Positions 35,401 through 45,796 of a stretch of DNA of 64,000 nt are shown here, in pieces. Source of the stretch: Coriolopsis trogii (Eukaryota > Basidiomycota > Agaricomycetes > Polyporales > Polyporaceae); the NCBI GenBank assembly GCA_020543525.1, contig JAHYIO010000031.1:2480001-2544000 (forward strand), read 5' to 3'. The position numbers and the translations under genes are program-made. Position 1 is the first letter of the stretch, and every line of letters begins with the position of its first letter. The notes beneath the pieces were generated by a model. It saw only the letters and a list, made by a program, of their open reading frames with translations. It was not told the origin of the DNA and ran no database searches.

Positions 35401-36796
35401 CATTGAGGTGGACACGCTGACCATTACGGAGTTCGAGGAGCGTCCAGTACGTGTTGCTATTCGGGTTGTACCTCGCTTCAAGGATCTTTCGACCCATGAT
35501 ACGAATCGTCGAACCATGTTTGACAGCACCATCAGGTAGCTTGTCAAAGATACACATGCGACCTTCGCCTTGGAACAAGGAATAACCATTGCGCTCGATG
35601 GAGCCCGTCGAGAAAAGACGACCTTCCACATGCGGGATGTAGTAGACGTTGTTGAAGGTGACAGGGACCTTCTGATTATCGATGTAAGTGAACCCTTCAA
35701 CCGTTCCCGATCCAAGCGCATGGATAACACTACTTTCCCCTGACGCAGCCGTTCCGAAAGGAACAGTGGTCTCGAAAGGCTGGTAGGTGGAGAAGTCAGA
35801 CATGTCGCCGGTGATATGTTGAGAGGCTCCTGAGTCCATAAGCCACATGGTCCACTTCGAGCTGTCCGAGGCCATAGCCTCATCATAGAAAGAAGCAGCG
35901 ATGTTCGAGGGACCCGAAAGTACGTTTACAGCAGATACAGACTCAGAGACGACATGTGCATGGCTATGAGAAGTAGTGTCCTTGTTCTTCCCCTTGTCCT
36001 TGTCCTTATCCCTCTCCTTCTCCTTCTTCTTGCCCTTGGGACGCTTGTCTGGGTGCTTCTTGTAGCAGTTGGACTCGTGGTGAGAACTACCGCCACAGAA
36101 GGAGCAAGGACCCTTAGGCTTCGGCTTGGTCTGGGAGACCTTGTTGGCGGACTGTCCGTTCTTGCGCAATGACTCCTCGGCCAAGGTCTTCGACTGGATG
36201 TCGTCGAGGGTGACCTTGTCGATGTCCGTAATAGCCATTAGCGCAGAAACCATGGACTGGTAGGACTCGGGGACCTTCGACAGCAACAGGAGAGCCTGCA
36301 TGGTCTCGCTGAGCTTGACGCCGTTGCTATCGATGTCGCGAAGGCGGTTGATGATCTTCATCATCTGGTCCTGGAGAGGCTTCGAATCGTTCATGCGAGG
36401 CTCTGCAACGAGCGACTCAAACATGCCCCAGACGTGAGCACTGTTGGGCGTGCCAAACTTCGTCTTGATGGCGGCCCAGGTTTCAGCGGCTGTCATGGTA
36501 CGAGGAGCAGCACCACCTTGACCCAGAACCTTCGCATCGAGGACGTAGTGGAAGTTCGGTGAGACCCGCATATACATCATGCCGCGAGCCTGCCCATTGA
36601 GCTTCTGCCATGCCTCTATGGCGACTAACTCCGCCGCAGTGGCAGTAGTACCGGCAGGAGAGGGCTCAGTCTTGGTGCCTTCGACAATCTCCCAACAGCC
36701 CATGAAGATGAAGTACCCCTTGAGCTTTGCAGCCCAGTCATTGTACTGGTTCGCCGAAGAAAGGATAGGGATCGAGTCGATCTTGACGTCTCCCAT
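32492..36796 (-). CDS. copia-type Gag-Pol polyprotein
   Basis: The frame is open from 37147, but its upstream codon is GTG; the first ATG is at 36796, giving 1,434 residues. The part upstream (37147-36797) may be leader. Domains in order (numbered from 36796): Gag (UBN2-like), a CCHC knuckle CX2CX4HX4C near 230-245, aspartic protease with DSGAS near 320, a pre-integrase motif HRRFGHAG near 475, an integrase core starting HTDLDGP near 535, reverse transcriptase with YVDDLLL near 1115, and RNase H with STEAEYKA near 1310. All core motifs are intact with no stop, so the element looks autonomous. The product is processed to virus-like particle and replication enzymes inside the cell. Confidence 0.95.
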   Translation of the reverse strand: MGDVKIDSIPILSSANQYNDWAAKLKGYFIFMGCWEIVEGTKTEPSPAGTTATAAELVAIEAWQKLNGQARGMMYMRVSPNFHYVLDAKVLGQGGAAPRTMTAAETWAAIKTKFGTPNSAHVWGMFESLVAEPRMNDSKPLQDQMMKIINRLRDIDSNGVKLSETMQALLLLSKVPESYQSMVSALMAITDIDKVTLDDIQSKTLAEESLRKNGQSANKVSQTKPKPKGPCSFCGGSSHHESNCYKKHPDKRPKGKKKEKERDKDKDKGKNKDTTSHSHAHVVSESVSAVNVLSGPSNIAASFYDEAMASDSSKWTMWLMDSGASQHITGDMSDFSTYQPFETTVPFGTAASGESSVIHALGSGTVEGFTYIDNQKVPVTFNNVYYIPHVEGRLFSTGSIERNGYSLFQGEGRMCIFDKLPDGAVKHGSTIRIMGRKILEARYNPNSNTYWTLLELRNGQRVHLNVRCFKTWHRRFGHAGKDVLRHLPKNTKGVDAVDPADEEPCDGCAFGKSTRAPFPPSEKHATEVLELIHTDLDGPMRTQAIGGWKYFAGFIDDYSGLARAYYLKHKSDAIKAFLDYKAWAETQTGKKIKKVRSDRGGEYTSSEFSELLRSHGIEHQKTVAGSPQQNGRAERWNCTITEKALCMLHQAGLSHGFWQLAIDAAVHIYNRQPMRRHKWQCPITLWDGTIPDVSYFRVFGCKAFVHVQKAKREGKLDKKAVEMIFVGYEQGSKGYRFWNPATRSIVVSRDVTFDEESFPARKLPGNQPVAPSDNPFVNDQSDESSNDDSDSVDPNDILDIPLPIPLDVPPPLDHSVDDDAPEAPALANAPDRPPTPPPVPAPHPPHRRGRNRPVGDNQPSIARDRPRRDKAGIPHPSRTQDNIYGDENPVHVDARTDPDGDQWEAETFLAFLAAAQSKAGIPQSHKEAMRSPDAPKWREAEKSEYDSLIENRTWVLVPRPKGRHVVSNRWVYDIKHDGRYKARLVARGFTQVWGEDYHETFSPVARFESIRYLLAHAALEDWDIESMDVKTAFLNGDLEEEIYMEQPEGWVVPGKEDHVCLLKKAIYGLKQASRQWNAKIHQSLLDLGFQRTYSDAGIYVYRRQGGEHVTIVVLYVDDLLLIGDQSSHIKHVKRSLSKQYKMTDLGPVKRFLGLRITRDRSTRTLDIDQEEYIQSVLERFQMADCKPSRTPLPAGAVLVKTDQPASDSFRQRYQSLIGSLLYAMLGTRPDIAFAVTRLSKYNANPSEAHMNYAKYVLRYLQGTKAYRLCYKGASNDGLISYSDSDWAEDRDDRHSTSGFVFLMAGGAVSWASRRQPTISLSSTEAEYKAASDTCRQLAWLRTFGDELGDDVTDPTPLCLDNQGSIFLSVNPVIDRRTKHIEIRYHFIREQVEMGSVEIYYVASEDQLADPLTKNVPYSNQAKFIEEIGLVSVAS

Positions 36797-37832
36797 GATT
36801 GAAAGCAGGTACTGAGAAGAGTGGAGATAATCCTCGTCGTCGAAGTCTAGAGTGAAGGATATAGGCGCAACAGATGGAAGCGCAGTGACGAGAGGAGGAG
36901 GGAGAGTTTCGATTGGAGAGAGATGCGGAGATGCGACGAGAGGGGTGTCGTATGGGGTGTTAGAGGCGAGAGGAAGCGCTACGACAAGTGGTGTGTCGTA
37001 GGGTGTATCGGATGCGACTGGAAGAGCTGTGTTGACTCCAGCAAGAAACTCCTCGTCTGCTTGGTAGGGAGAGATAGGTTGCCAAGCGAACGATGTGGGA
37101 TCTTCCGGTAAAGCAACGTTGTTGTACCGATGAGGACAGGGGCTCACGGCACAATTGTACCAACCGTCGCTTTGAAGGTGGGCGTCGACTTGTTCGTCAG
37201 AGTCCCAAACGTGCGGAAGATCCTCGCAGGATTCCTCGTTGCCTGAGCTGTCAGAGGATGCTTCTGTCGAAGTATCAACGATGTCCTCGACTTCAGACTC
37301 AGAGGAATGAGGAGATGCTGGAAGAGTCGGCTCCAGAACGGTGGTTCAAAGTATACGCGATGATTGACGTGCCACGTGCGAGGAAGGTGGACAGGGGCAC
37401 CTTTTGAGGTGAACCAGAGAGCCAGTAAGCCGAAATTACCGACAATCCGGGTAAAAGTCGCCAACTGTGCCCAAGAAACGCTATAGTAACTACCGAGGCA
37501 AAAAGGTATCGTAAGGAGGGTCCGAACGGTTGTCCTCCGGTCCAAAGGTGCTAACCACCCCGGGTACAACAGCTGGCGGGCGCAAGTGCGTGGCCTGGCT
37601 GAGGGATGCCTGAATCACCCAGGTGCCTCGAGAGCACAACAGGTGTTACAACGATAGTAGACTAGAGACTGACTACGAAGCGCTCAGGGCTGCGTCACAA
37701 GCGCAGAAATGTCCCCCTGGCAGCAGTGTCGGCGGGCACAGTCAAGAGAGTAGGAAAGTGGGATGCACGGGCAGAGAGTCGACGTACAAAGAGTTGCGCG
37801 CAGAGGTGTCGACAGAGAAGCAACCGATTAGA

Positions 37833-37849
37833 GCGCAGGGCTCATAACC
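37833..37849 (-). other. primer-binding site, initiator tRNA-Met half-molecule type
   Basis: The plus-strand sequence GCGCAGGGCTCATAACC, directly next to the LTR, equals the anticodon arm of fungal initiator tRNA-Met (anticodon CAU inside GGGCTCATAACCC). The element's sense strand is therefore complementary to the tRNA interior and not to its 3' CCA end. That is the half-tRNA priming used by copia elements. Confidence 0.75.
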
Positions 37850-38416
37850 TGATGAACTCTGAACCTGGAAGGCTTGGAGCGACCTGTAAGTCACACAAAG
37901 AGAGATCTTCAGTCAGTGAGCGAACGACTATATTGCATAGTTTAGTACCTGTAAGTCACACAAAGAGAGACTACAAGTACTAGTAAGTAAAGTGTAGTAG
38001 AGCATAAGTAATGAGTGAGACTTACTCTTCAGTCAGTGAGCGAACGACTGAAGAGCAGAGGGGCAAACAGACTGCCTTATATACTGGAGAGAGGAGTGCA
38101 TGAGTAAGCGAATGAAGCAGTCACATGTTAACCATAGAGCGATGAGTAAGAGTCCGTACTCGGCGTATGAGTAAGAGCCGAGAGTATTCTGAGTAAGACA
38201 TAAAGTCTAGAATGTTCCGGTGCATTGTAGAACGCACAGGAAGACAAGGGAACCATATGGTCATGGGAATGTACAGTAGTTTCGTAGAGAAAACCGTATA
38301 TGGTAAGTAGAAACACAGCCTATAGTAAGCGCTATCTAAACATAGGTAAACATGACCATACAAAGGTTGTGTGCACAACTCTGGACCGGTAGAGCCGTAA
38401 ATCCAGAATGTCAACA
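37850..38416 (-). repeat. 5' long terminal repeat of the copia element
   Basis: 567 bp; this is the promoter-bearing LTR for minus-strand transcription of Gag-Pol. A TATATAC at 38079-38085 sits in both LTR copies. Confidence 0.95.
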
Positions 38417-38421
38417 GTACA
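38417..38421 (+). repeat. target-site duplication of the copia element (right)
   Basis: GTACA, matched exactly at 31909-31913. Confidence 0.9.
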
Positions 38422-39461
38422 CACACATACGTTCGAGTATATAGTGTTTTTTGGCCATATGCAAAGAATGTACAGACCGTACATGTCCATGAGCGCCCAA
38501 ATCCGTGTGCATCCGTGATCTTTGATGATCGGGTCTCAAGCGACATCCTCAACCCTGATTGTCAAATGGGTGCTTGGGGTACTAAAGGGAAACTCATTGG
38601 ATTGCAATACTAACGACGTCAGACGGTCAGGAAATACATGCGCGGGCGCTCGCTACAGCTACGGAAGAAATACGAGAGGAAGAGGATGGTGGGATGACCT
38701 ACTAATGCTCACAGGCGACTTGGTTGAGGAAAAAGGATGAGTTGAGCATTGGGAAGGGTTCACTGCCTTCTCCGCACCCACGCCCACACCGACATGGGAG
38801 CTGGTCCCAGATACGCGGACAAGCAGTTTGCAGTGTTACTCGCAGACGTCATTACGGGCAAAGATCATGACATAATGTGTTCATGGTCCGCTTGGGGGTG
38901 CTGTTGCCGTCAAGCCTGAAGGTGAGTAGTGCATGGTAGGGATCGTCTGCAGGCAAGGGAGAAAGGTGTACCTGAAGACGGGTGTTCATCGGTGGTGGAA
39001 TTGGTAAGACCGCAAAGGGGAATAGTTCACTGCATCAGCATATATGCACTCTGAGAATCAACCTGGGCACATATGCTGTCAGTTTTGGGAAAGGAATTGT
39101 GTATATACTCACTTGCTCAGACGTGCAGACGCGAGTCCAATCATTTGGTATGTGAACGGTGGCTCAGTGCACCGTGCATTTGATGTGGCAGGTAGTCGGA
39201 TTCTGTTGCCAAATGAGGTGGTCCAATAACAGTGGAACGCGACGTGGAGCGAGAGTTGTAAATCTCATGGGAGTGGGAGCGAGAGATGGAGCTCAGGAGG
39301 GAGTGGTACACAGAGTCGATAGATTATATAGCCCTGCAGTGGGGAGGCTTTTCAGTAATACTAAAGGCAAGACAAGCAGGAAGATGACAATACTAGCAGT
39401 CTGATTGGCTCACACACGATCACATGATCCGCAACCACGATCATGACGCGTTGAGACTCGA

Positions 39462-39914
39462 TTGGCGCCTCCTTATCTCCACGTCCGTGTCAGTGACGAC
39501 ATTACCTATCCACACCCATCTAGGCTGATCTTGCAAATGTGTCCCTCGAATTCGACCAGTGAGCGTCCACTTTGTCTATTGCGAACACCATCACCATCAC
39601 CCTCCGCCTCCCTCGCTTTCCTGGAGAAGAACGTGGAGTCTATTAACCCCAACTTCGTTTCACTCCTGTGTGGAACAAGCACGGGTATTGCAACACTCCT
39701 GCACCCAATGGACGGCTCGATGAACGTCTTTCTCAGCAAGGCAATCGCTAATCAGGCACACCCACGCAGCGAAGACACTGTTTGGTGGCTGTCCGAGAGA
39801 ATCTGGACAAACACACTGCAAGCGGATGCAGTCATTGACGACGAGCACCTCCGTGTCTTGGTACGTGCGTGCCATGACCTTGATGGCCTCCTTCCGCAGA
39901 TGGCCCATGCCTAG
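39462..39914 (+). CDS. unrecognised open frame (150 codons)
   Basis: The C-terminal two thirds (after a serine/proline run) look coding, with balanced composition and segments such as NFVSLLCGTSTGIATLLHP and EHLRVLVRACHDLDGLLP. No start context, splice chain or family was recognised. It lies between a fresh retrotransposon and a repeat remnant, so it could be a relic gene. Confidence 0.25.
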   Translation: MAPPYLHVRVSDDITYPHPSRLILQMCPSNSTSERPLCLLRTPSPSPSASLAFLEKNVESINPNFVSLLCGTSTGIATLLHPMDGSMNVFLSKAIANQAHPRSEDTVWWLSERIWTNTLQADAVIDDEHLRVLVRACHDLDGLLPQMAHA

Positions 39915-40819
39915 CATGCACAGCGAGTCCATCCAGTACGCGCCTATTTGCAGGAGGAGCAGCTGAACGAGCCGTGCAAGATACTACTTCAGCCGCAGCG
40001 GTGAGTGCTCACATCTCACAACCGGACCTTTGGATTGTCGCATTGTCGTGCCCTTGCGTGTGTGCGGTGTATTGTCAGTTAACTAGGCTAGGCGAGATAC
40101 TGTACCATTTCAAACAGTTCGGCCAGTCACGCATCACAAGGCCTCATTTCTGGACGAAATTGGGCTCTTGTCACCGGTCACAGGGGGTATCTGCCCAATG
40201 CGCACACGGGCGCTTATTCAATTGCTAAGCGAGCCCACCATGTACACTCGAGCCGTCCCAATCATACACGTTGGATATGAGCAAAAAATTGCTGGAGACA
40301 TACCTTATGGCTAATATCAGTCCCAACAGCTAAATTGAGTTAGCTTATGACTAGGTAAGGCAACAAAATAGACGGATCTGCAGGTTCGTCACAGCGCCTA
40401 AGCCTGTGCTGACGAATTGTACAATGAAATGTCCATGTCACACGTCACAGCCAGTGCCGAACTGTTTGAAATGGTACAGTATATCTCATTTGAATTGGTG
40501 GACGAGCCTGAGGGTATGAAGAGAGCAGAGTTGGGTGAGACAGACCCGGAGCTCAAGGTCCAATTACTTCAGCCCGAGGGCCACTGACAATGCGTGTTCA
40601 CCTGTGAATCACATGAGCACATATGATCGACCGTACTACGAGGGATGATCATACACCGATCGCTCCCGTTAGTAGTACTCACCTATGGTCGTGGAGAAAG
40701 CAGCGGATGGTCATCAAGCGACCACGCGATTTGCGCGTGACCGTTTGAGACGCATATGGCGGTTACGAGCGATCGTGGACGTCCATGTGAGGTGGTTGAG
40801 GTCGGATGCTGGTGGAGGA

Positions 40820-40856
40820 ATGGTCAGACACCGTCTGTCCGATGGTGTCTGACCAT
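40820..40856. repeat. 13-bp-arm palindrome (GGTCAGACACC type)
   Basis: Arms ATGGTCAGACACC (40820-40832) and GGTGTCTGACCAT (40844-40856) enclose an 11-base loop. The core resembles the GGTCAGACC repeats at the ends of the 48.2-52.8 kb transposon and the remnant near 31.8 kb. Confidence 0.6.
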
Positions 40857-41433
40857 ACCCGACCACCATCCGACGGGTCGCTGAGGCGCTTGTCACGCAC
40901 TGCCACCGCCGCCGCCTTTCAACGGCGACTGCGCTTTTTGCTGATGAGTATGTAATTAATACCCCATTGAAACCAGGCAGCTATACACAAATCCTTCGAC
41001 CGCTTCGTTGCAAACATGTTAGTAGGATACATCCCCAGATGTCGACTGACGAGAGTGCCTTGACTCGGATCCCAGGAATGCATCCAACCTCTTCAATCTT
41101 GAGGCCCAGTCTTCTCGAGGGACTGGCTACTCGATGAGTCAGAGGCTGTCATGATGCCGAGTTGCGAAGTTATGACATGTCACGTATATTGGAAATCTAT
41201 AGTACTAGTTATGGCTGCAACGACAGTGGAGAGATAGTAGCGATATACCGATATATGAAACAGTGAAGAAAAAGTCCGGTCGTGAAGAGAAGTCGAAATA
41301 GATGAAAGTAATCAGAAAATATCAGACGAAGCCCGCGCGCCCTCAAGACGATCCGTCACAGAAGCCGAACCACAGCAGTCACGTCCCACAAACCGACGTT
41401 CGGAAGTTGTCGGAGGGAGTCATGCGCATCCGC

Positions 41434-44167
41434 TCACTGCGTAGAGTCGGCGTACGGATCGCCGTAGCGCGAGGAGCCACCCTCAGCGCCATAGAGCGGC
41501 ACCTTGGGCTCCGTCGACTCCGACTCGTGGATCGTGCGATACGCAGACGGGCGGGGAGCGTTCTTGGACTTGCGCCGGCTGATGACGCAAGCGGTGATGG
41601 CCCCGAGGAAGCCGACCCCGATGACGGACGCGAGGACGATGATGATGGTCTGGTACAGCTTGGCCTGAGATGAAAGGTGGTGAGTCGACAATCGAGCCTA
41701 CACTGCAATACGGCACATACCGTCTTCTCCCAGTCGGTCGTACCGTTGTTGGAGTCACTGTCGTCCTCCGCAAGGTTCCCGGCGACCTTGTTGGCGGCGT
41801 AGCCGTATCCGTTGCCATAGTTATTGCCATTTCCCGAACCGTAGCCTGGCGCGGAGGACGAGTATGCGCCGTTGTTGTAGCTGGGTGAACTGTAGCCGTT
41901 GGATCCGCCGCCATTGTACCCGCCGCCGTTCTGGTACGGGGCTGTGCTATGATAGGTCTCGTAGCTGTACCCGTTGCCGTTGTTGTACCCGTTGCCGCTG
42001 CCCTGGTAGTATGAGGTCGTAGTAGGCTTGTAGACCTGCGTCGACGTATACTTGTTGTCGTTGTTGTAGTAAGACGAGCTAGATGAGGTGTACACGTAGC
42101 TGGGGGTCTCGAACTTGGGGTGATAGTCGATGGGAACGCTACTGGACGAAGTGTACCCGTTGCCGTTGGAGTACGAGGAGGACGAGTAGTAGGTCGGCTT
42201 GGAGTAGTAGCTGCTGCTGGACGAACTGTACCCATGGCCGTTGCCGTTGCCGTTGTAGTAGGAAGCAGACGAAGAAGATGAGTAGTATGTCGGCTTGGTG
42301 TAGTAGGACGTGGTAGTGGTGGTGTCGGTGTCGTACTTCACTGAGCTGTAACCGTTGCCGTGACCGTTGTAGTAGGACGAGGACGAGGACGAGTATGAGT
42401 AGGAGATGGGTTTGGAGTAGTAGCTCGATGTGGTGGTGTAACTGGGCGCGCTGTACTTCTGGCTTGAGTACGCATTGCCACTGTTGTAGTTTCCACCGTT
42501 GTTACCGCCACCGTTATAATTGCCACCGTTATAGTTGCCACCGTTCTGGTTGCCGCCGTTGTAGGTGCTCGTGTACTGAGGTGCGTGATAGGACGAAGAC
42601 GTGCTTTGCCACGAGCCCTTCGAGTTGTCCTGGTAGTTGTTGCCGTTCGACTCGCCGCCGTTATAAGAGCCACTGCCACCACCGTACGTGGTCGTGTACG
42701 TCGGCTTCCAAGTGGTGTACGGGTACGAGGGAGTGGTGTAGTACTGCTTGTTATCCCAACCGCCCTTGGGAGTAGGGAGAGGGAGCAGCTTGTAGTACGG
42801 CTTCTTGCTGTCCTGGCTCCATCCGGCACGGTAGTAGTAGGAGGACACTATGTGCCCGATCCTCGTCAGCCCCAGCTCATGAAGAGAAGATTCAAGGACA
42901 TCGTAGCACTCACAGACTTGGAACCCGATGATGATGTCGACCTCCGGGACCGCAGAAACAGCCTGCCCCTTGGTGAAGATCGAGCCGATGCACTGGTCGC
43001 CCCACGGGTTCGCGGCGATGAGAGTCTCCTCCGTGACTACGTATTTGGTTCCCTCGATGACGATCGTAAACGACAGCTTGGCGTCGCAGGGAATCTGGTA
43101 GTAGCCGTACGCGGACTGGGGGTAGTACTTGTTACCGGGGACATAGCTGTAGATCGCCTTCACGATCTCGTCGGGGAACGTCGACCAACGCTCGGTGATG
43201 CGGATATCGACGACGACCTTGTCCGACGGCGTCTTCGGCACCTCCGAGTTCCAGTTGTACTGCTTGCCTCCGACCCAGAAGCAGTTGTCGGCGTAGAAGG
43301 TGCCATCGTCGCGGAGCCAGATGTACGGCTGCTTGCTGATGCCGTCGAGAGAGGGGAGGCCGTACTGCGAGACCTGGCTAGACGAGATGCCGAGAAGGTT
43401 GCTCCAGGAGAGTGTCTCGCCGAAGACGATGACACCGGCAAAGTCCACATCGGATGACTTCTTGTCCTTCCACTCGTACCCGACCATCATGTCGTAGTAC
43501 CACTTCGAGTAGTCCTTGGGCCACTTGTAGGACCAGTACGAGTAGGGAGCGCTGTTGGGGTTGTTGACGTTCATGCCAATGTACGCGGTGCCGATATCCT
43601 TGTAACCAAGCTTGGGAAGTTTGCTCGGCCACGAGGGTGCATGGACTGCGCAGGATATCGTCAACGCTCTTGTTCGACTTGGAGGAATGGGAAGTAGCTC
43701 ACAATACGCGATCTCGTACTCCGCGCCCCACATGCCCCAGTATGAACGTCCGTCCTGGACTGTTAACCATGGGTGTTAGCGATTGTAGTGCTGAACAGAT
43801 TGTTGTCAGCTACCTTGCACTTGAGTCTCGTCAATGGTGATGGAATGAGTGGAACCCCCGGACGAGTACTTGTCACCGTAAACCGCAAGGCCAGACCTGC
43901 GCAATCATTAGCAGGGCCCACCAACACACGGTCCCAAGCCACTCACCACTTGTTGTCCATACAGGCAGCGTAGGTCTGCGACCCCATGGAGATGGCCGTG
44001 TACAGGCAAGACTTCTTCGAGTCGAGGTACAGAAGGTTGTCATAGTAGTCCTTGAACGATCGCTGGGCGAGGGCGGAGGGGAGGCTCGTCGGAACAGAAA
44101 CGACCGGGGAACATAAGGAAGCCGCAACCAAAAGGAGCGCACGGAGTGCGCCGAAGCTCGAAAACAT
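41434..44167 (-). CDS. membrane-anchored pepsin-fold protein, catalytically degenerate, with Tyr/Ser/Gly/Asn-rich region
   Basis: Six exons, complement(41434..41664, 41721..42847, 42914..43645, 43703..43759, 43814..43896, 43947..44167), give 816 residues. Layout: signal peptide (1-24); a pepsin-like domain to about residue 390; then some 340 residues of Tyr/Ser/Gly/Asn repeats (units such as YYSKPTYYSSSS and NGGNYNGG); one transmembrane helix (about 744-768); and a 45-residue cytosolic tail beginning with SRRKSK. Pepsin landmarks align, but the first DTGSS is replaced by DNKWS and the second DTGTT by DIRIT, so proteolysis is unlikely. I infer a surface, wall-associated or adhesion role; the repeats could be glycosylated or aggregation-prone. 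A TATA box lies about 71 nt upstream. Confidence 0.75.
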
Positions 44168-44237
44168 GTCTTGAAAGCGAAGAAAGGGAAGAGGAGTGCA
44201 GTCAAGACTGGGGAGCAACCTCGTCCTCACTGCGCCG

Positions 44238-44244
44238 ACTTTAT
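44238..44244 (-). promoter_or_regulatory. TATA-box candidate of the pepsin-fold membrane protein gene
   Basis: TATAAAG on the minus strand, about 71 nt before the ATG at 44167. Confidence 0.45.
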
Positions 44245-45796
44245 ACCGCCTCCCACCTAGGGTGGCTCTATCTTGTGCTCGGCGTCGAACGCTTCGAGAC
44301 GCCTTCAGTGTTCACGGAGTCCCTGGTGGGCATCACAGAATCCTAGAAGCAGTGTGAGCGCAGGCGCTTTCGGTTTCGTCGGTGACCGCCCGAGCAACGT
44401 TTGCTTCTCAGCCGCCACTGCATCGGGCGGTGGTATTGTCTTGGATCGGACTTTGAGCCCTTCATCGCCCGATTTTGATTTCAGGATCAACTGTGTGAAT
44501 TGTCATTTCTGAATTCAATGGTTGAGACGGCCCCGAGATGGACCATACCGTACTGGGCAGTGGACCCAATACAATATCCCCCCTCACGCTGAATGGCTGC
44601 GAGTGCAGTGATACTCCTGTCCTAGCCAGCATCGCGCATCAGCGCCCTTCAAAAGGAGACTCCGGAGCGGCAATGGAGAATGGGACCCACATCGCGTAAC
44701 CTTGCCTTCTCGGAATAAGCAAGTCCCGCCCGTCCCTGCACCTTGCAATCTTTGCCGGGCGAGGCGTTCATTTGCAGTGTACGCCCAAGCGGTTGCACTC
44801 GACCCCGAGCGCGACGCCATTGCCGTCATGCACGACATCTCAGCAACAACCAGAGAGGAGATGTACAGAACGCACGAGAGCCAAGGGTCGCCGCCTCGGG
44901 AGTTCGTTGTCCCCGTTGAGCATGACCTCGCAAGGAAACCATCCTCGACGATTGCATCTTTTGCGAGAAAGACCAACCCGAGCTAACAGACAGAGTAGGT
45001 GCCGCCTGCACCCTGCAACTACGACCAGATCCCCTGTCATTCGTTCTCGGATACACACGGGTTTCACTCACCTTCCTTCGCACGCCATGAGACCAATCGC
45101 TTGACGATCTCCGTTCCGGACAGGCAGACGGAGTTTCGACAGGACGGGGTGGAGCAAAGCAATTCGCGCGCGACACAGCCCTCGCTACTCGACTTCTGTC
45201 CTGCTGAGCATTGGCCAGCGCGCGTGCATCCCGCCCACACCCCTATACATGCTTCTCCTGCGATGGATGCGTCCTGCCCTCCGGAGATCGTGCTCGGCGG
45301 AGCTTAGCCTGTGCCAGAGTCTGAATCTCGTGTTGATCCTGTGGTATGGTCGCAGTCCTCCCTCTTCTTCCTGTCATGCGAGAACAAATGGCGCACCACT
45401 GACTGCGGAAGGGTCATGTTAGGGTACGTCCCGTGCGACTTACCGATATCAACTCTTATATGCGCTATGACAGCTCGTGCACTTGTATTTCGTGTGCCAC
45501 AAGACAAGTCAGTCTTGACTCCAAATGTGTGATTAGCAACTCACCCACTCATGCAAAACCTCGACGAGTTCATTTGGTCATCCGACGAATCATGGACTCT
45601 AAGGGGTGCCGCAAGCAATGCTGCACAACAGGTCTAAGTTCTCGACGACGGACATATATTACATGGGATGCGCTGGTAAGATTGACTATGCCTGTGGATG
45701 AATGCTATGTGTAATGTGAGGGCGACAGAGATGGGGGTCTGATACAGGAAGGAAACGAAAAACAATGCGAAAACGACGACAAAGTGTCCGAGTTTA
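44245..45796. other. gene-poor interval
   Basis: About 1.5 kb upstream of the pepsin-fold gene and downstream of the TFIIA gene. A coding-like but unrecognised plus-strand frame runs from about 44702 to 44986 (PCNLCRARRSFAVYAQAVAL); it starts with a non-ATG codon and I do not support it as a gene. Confidence 0.35.

Larger units (their letters stand above)
31914..38416 (-). mobile_element. intact Ty1/copia LTR retrotransposon
   Basis: A 6,503-bp element transcribed on the minus strand. It has two 567-bp LTRs (31914..32480 and 37850..38416) that I read as identical, each starting TG and ending CA, and is flanked by a perfect 5-bp duplication GTACA (31909-31913 and 38417-38421). Next to the upstream LTR is a primer-binding site matching the anticodon arm of initiator tRNA-Met. 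A purine-rich tract (complement of 32481-32489) adjoins the downstream LTR. One long uninterrupted frame encodes Gag-Pol in copia order (integrase before reverse transcriptase). Identical LTRs imply insertion very recently in evolutionary terms. Confidence 0.97.
38422..41433. other. gene-poor interval right of the copia element
   Basis: Three kilobases without a gene I can support, apart from a coding-like frame at 39462-39914 and the palindromic repeat near 40.8 kb, both listed separately. Confidence 0.4.

Noticed and set aside
34627..35886. 419-codon frame overlapping copia integrase in another frame
   Set aside because: Shadow frame of the same strand; the true frame carries all the catalytic motifs.
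36797..37147. N-terminal extension of the copia Gag-Pol frame
   Set aside because: The frame is open but has no ATG until 36796; a GTG start is unlikely in a fungal retroelement, so the extension was left as leader.
37144..37569. 141-codon frame upstream of copia Gag-Pol
   Set aside because: It lies in the leader between the 5' LTR and Gag; no motif or ATG context makes it a convincing extra gene.
42585..43457. 290-codon plus-strand frame over the pepsin-fold gene
   Set aside because: Antisense shadow; the minus strand gives signal peptide, fold and membrane helix in phase.
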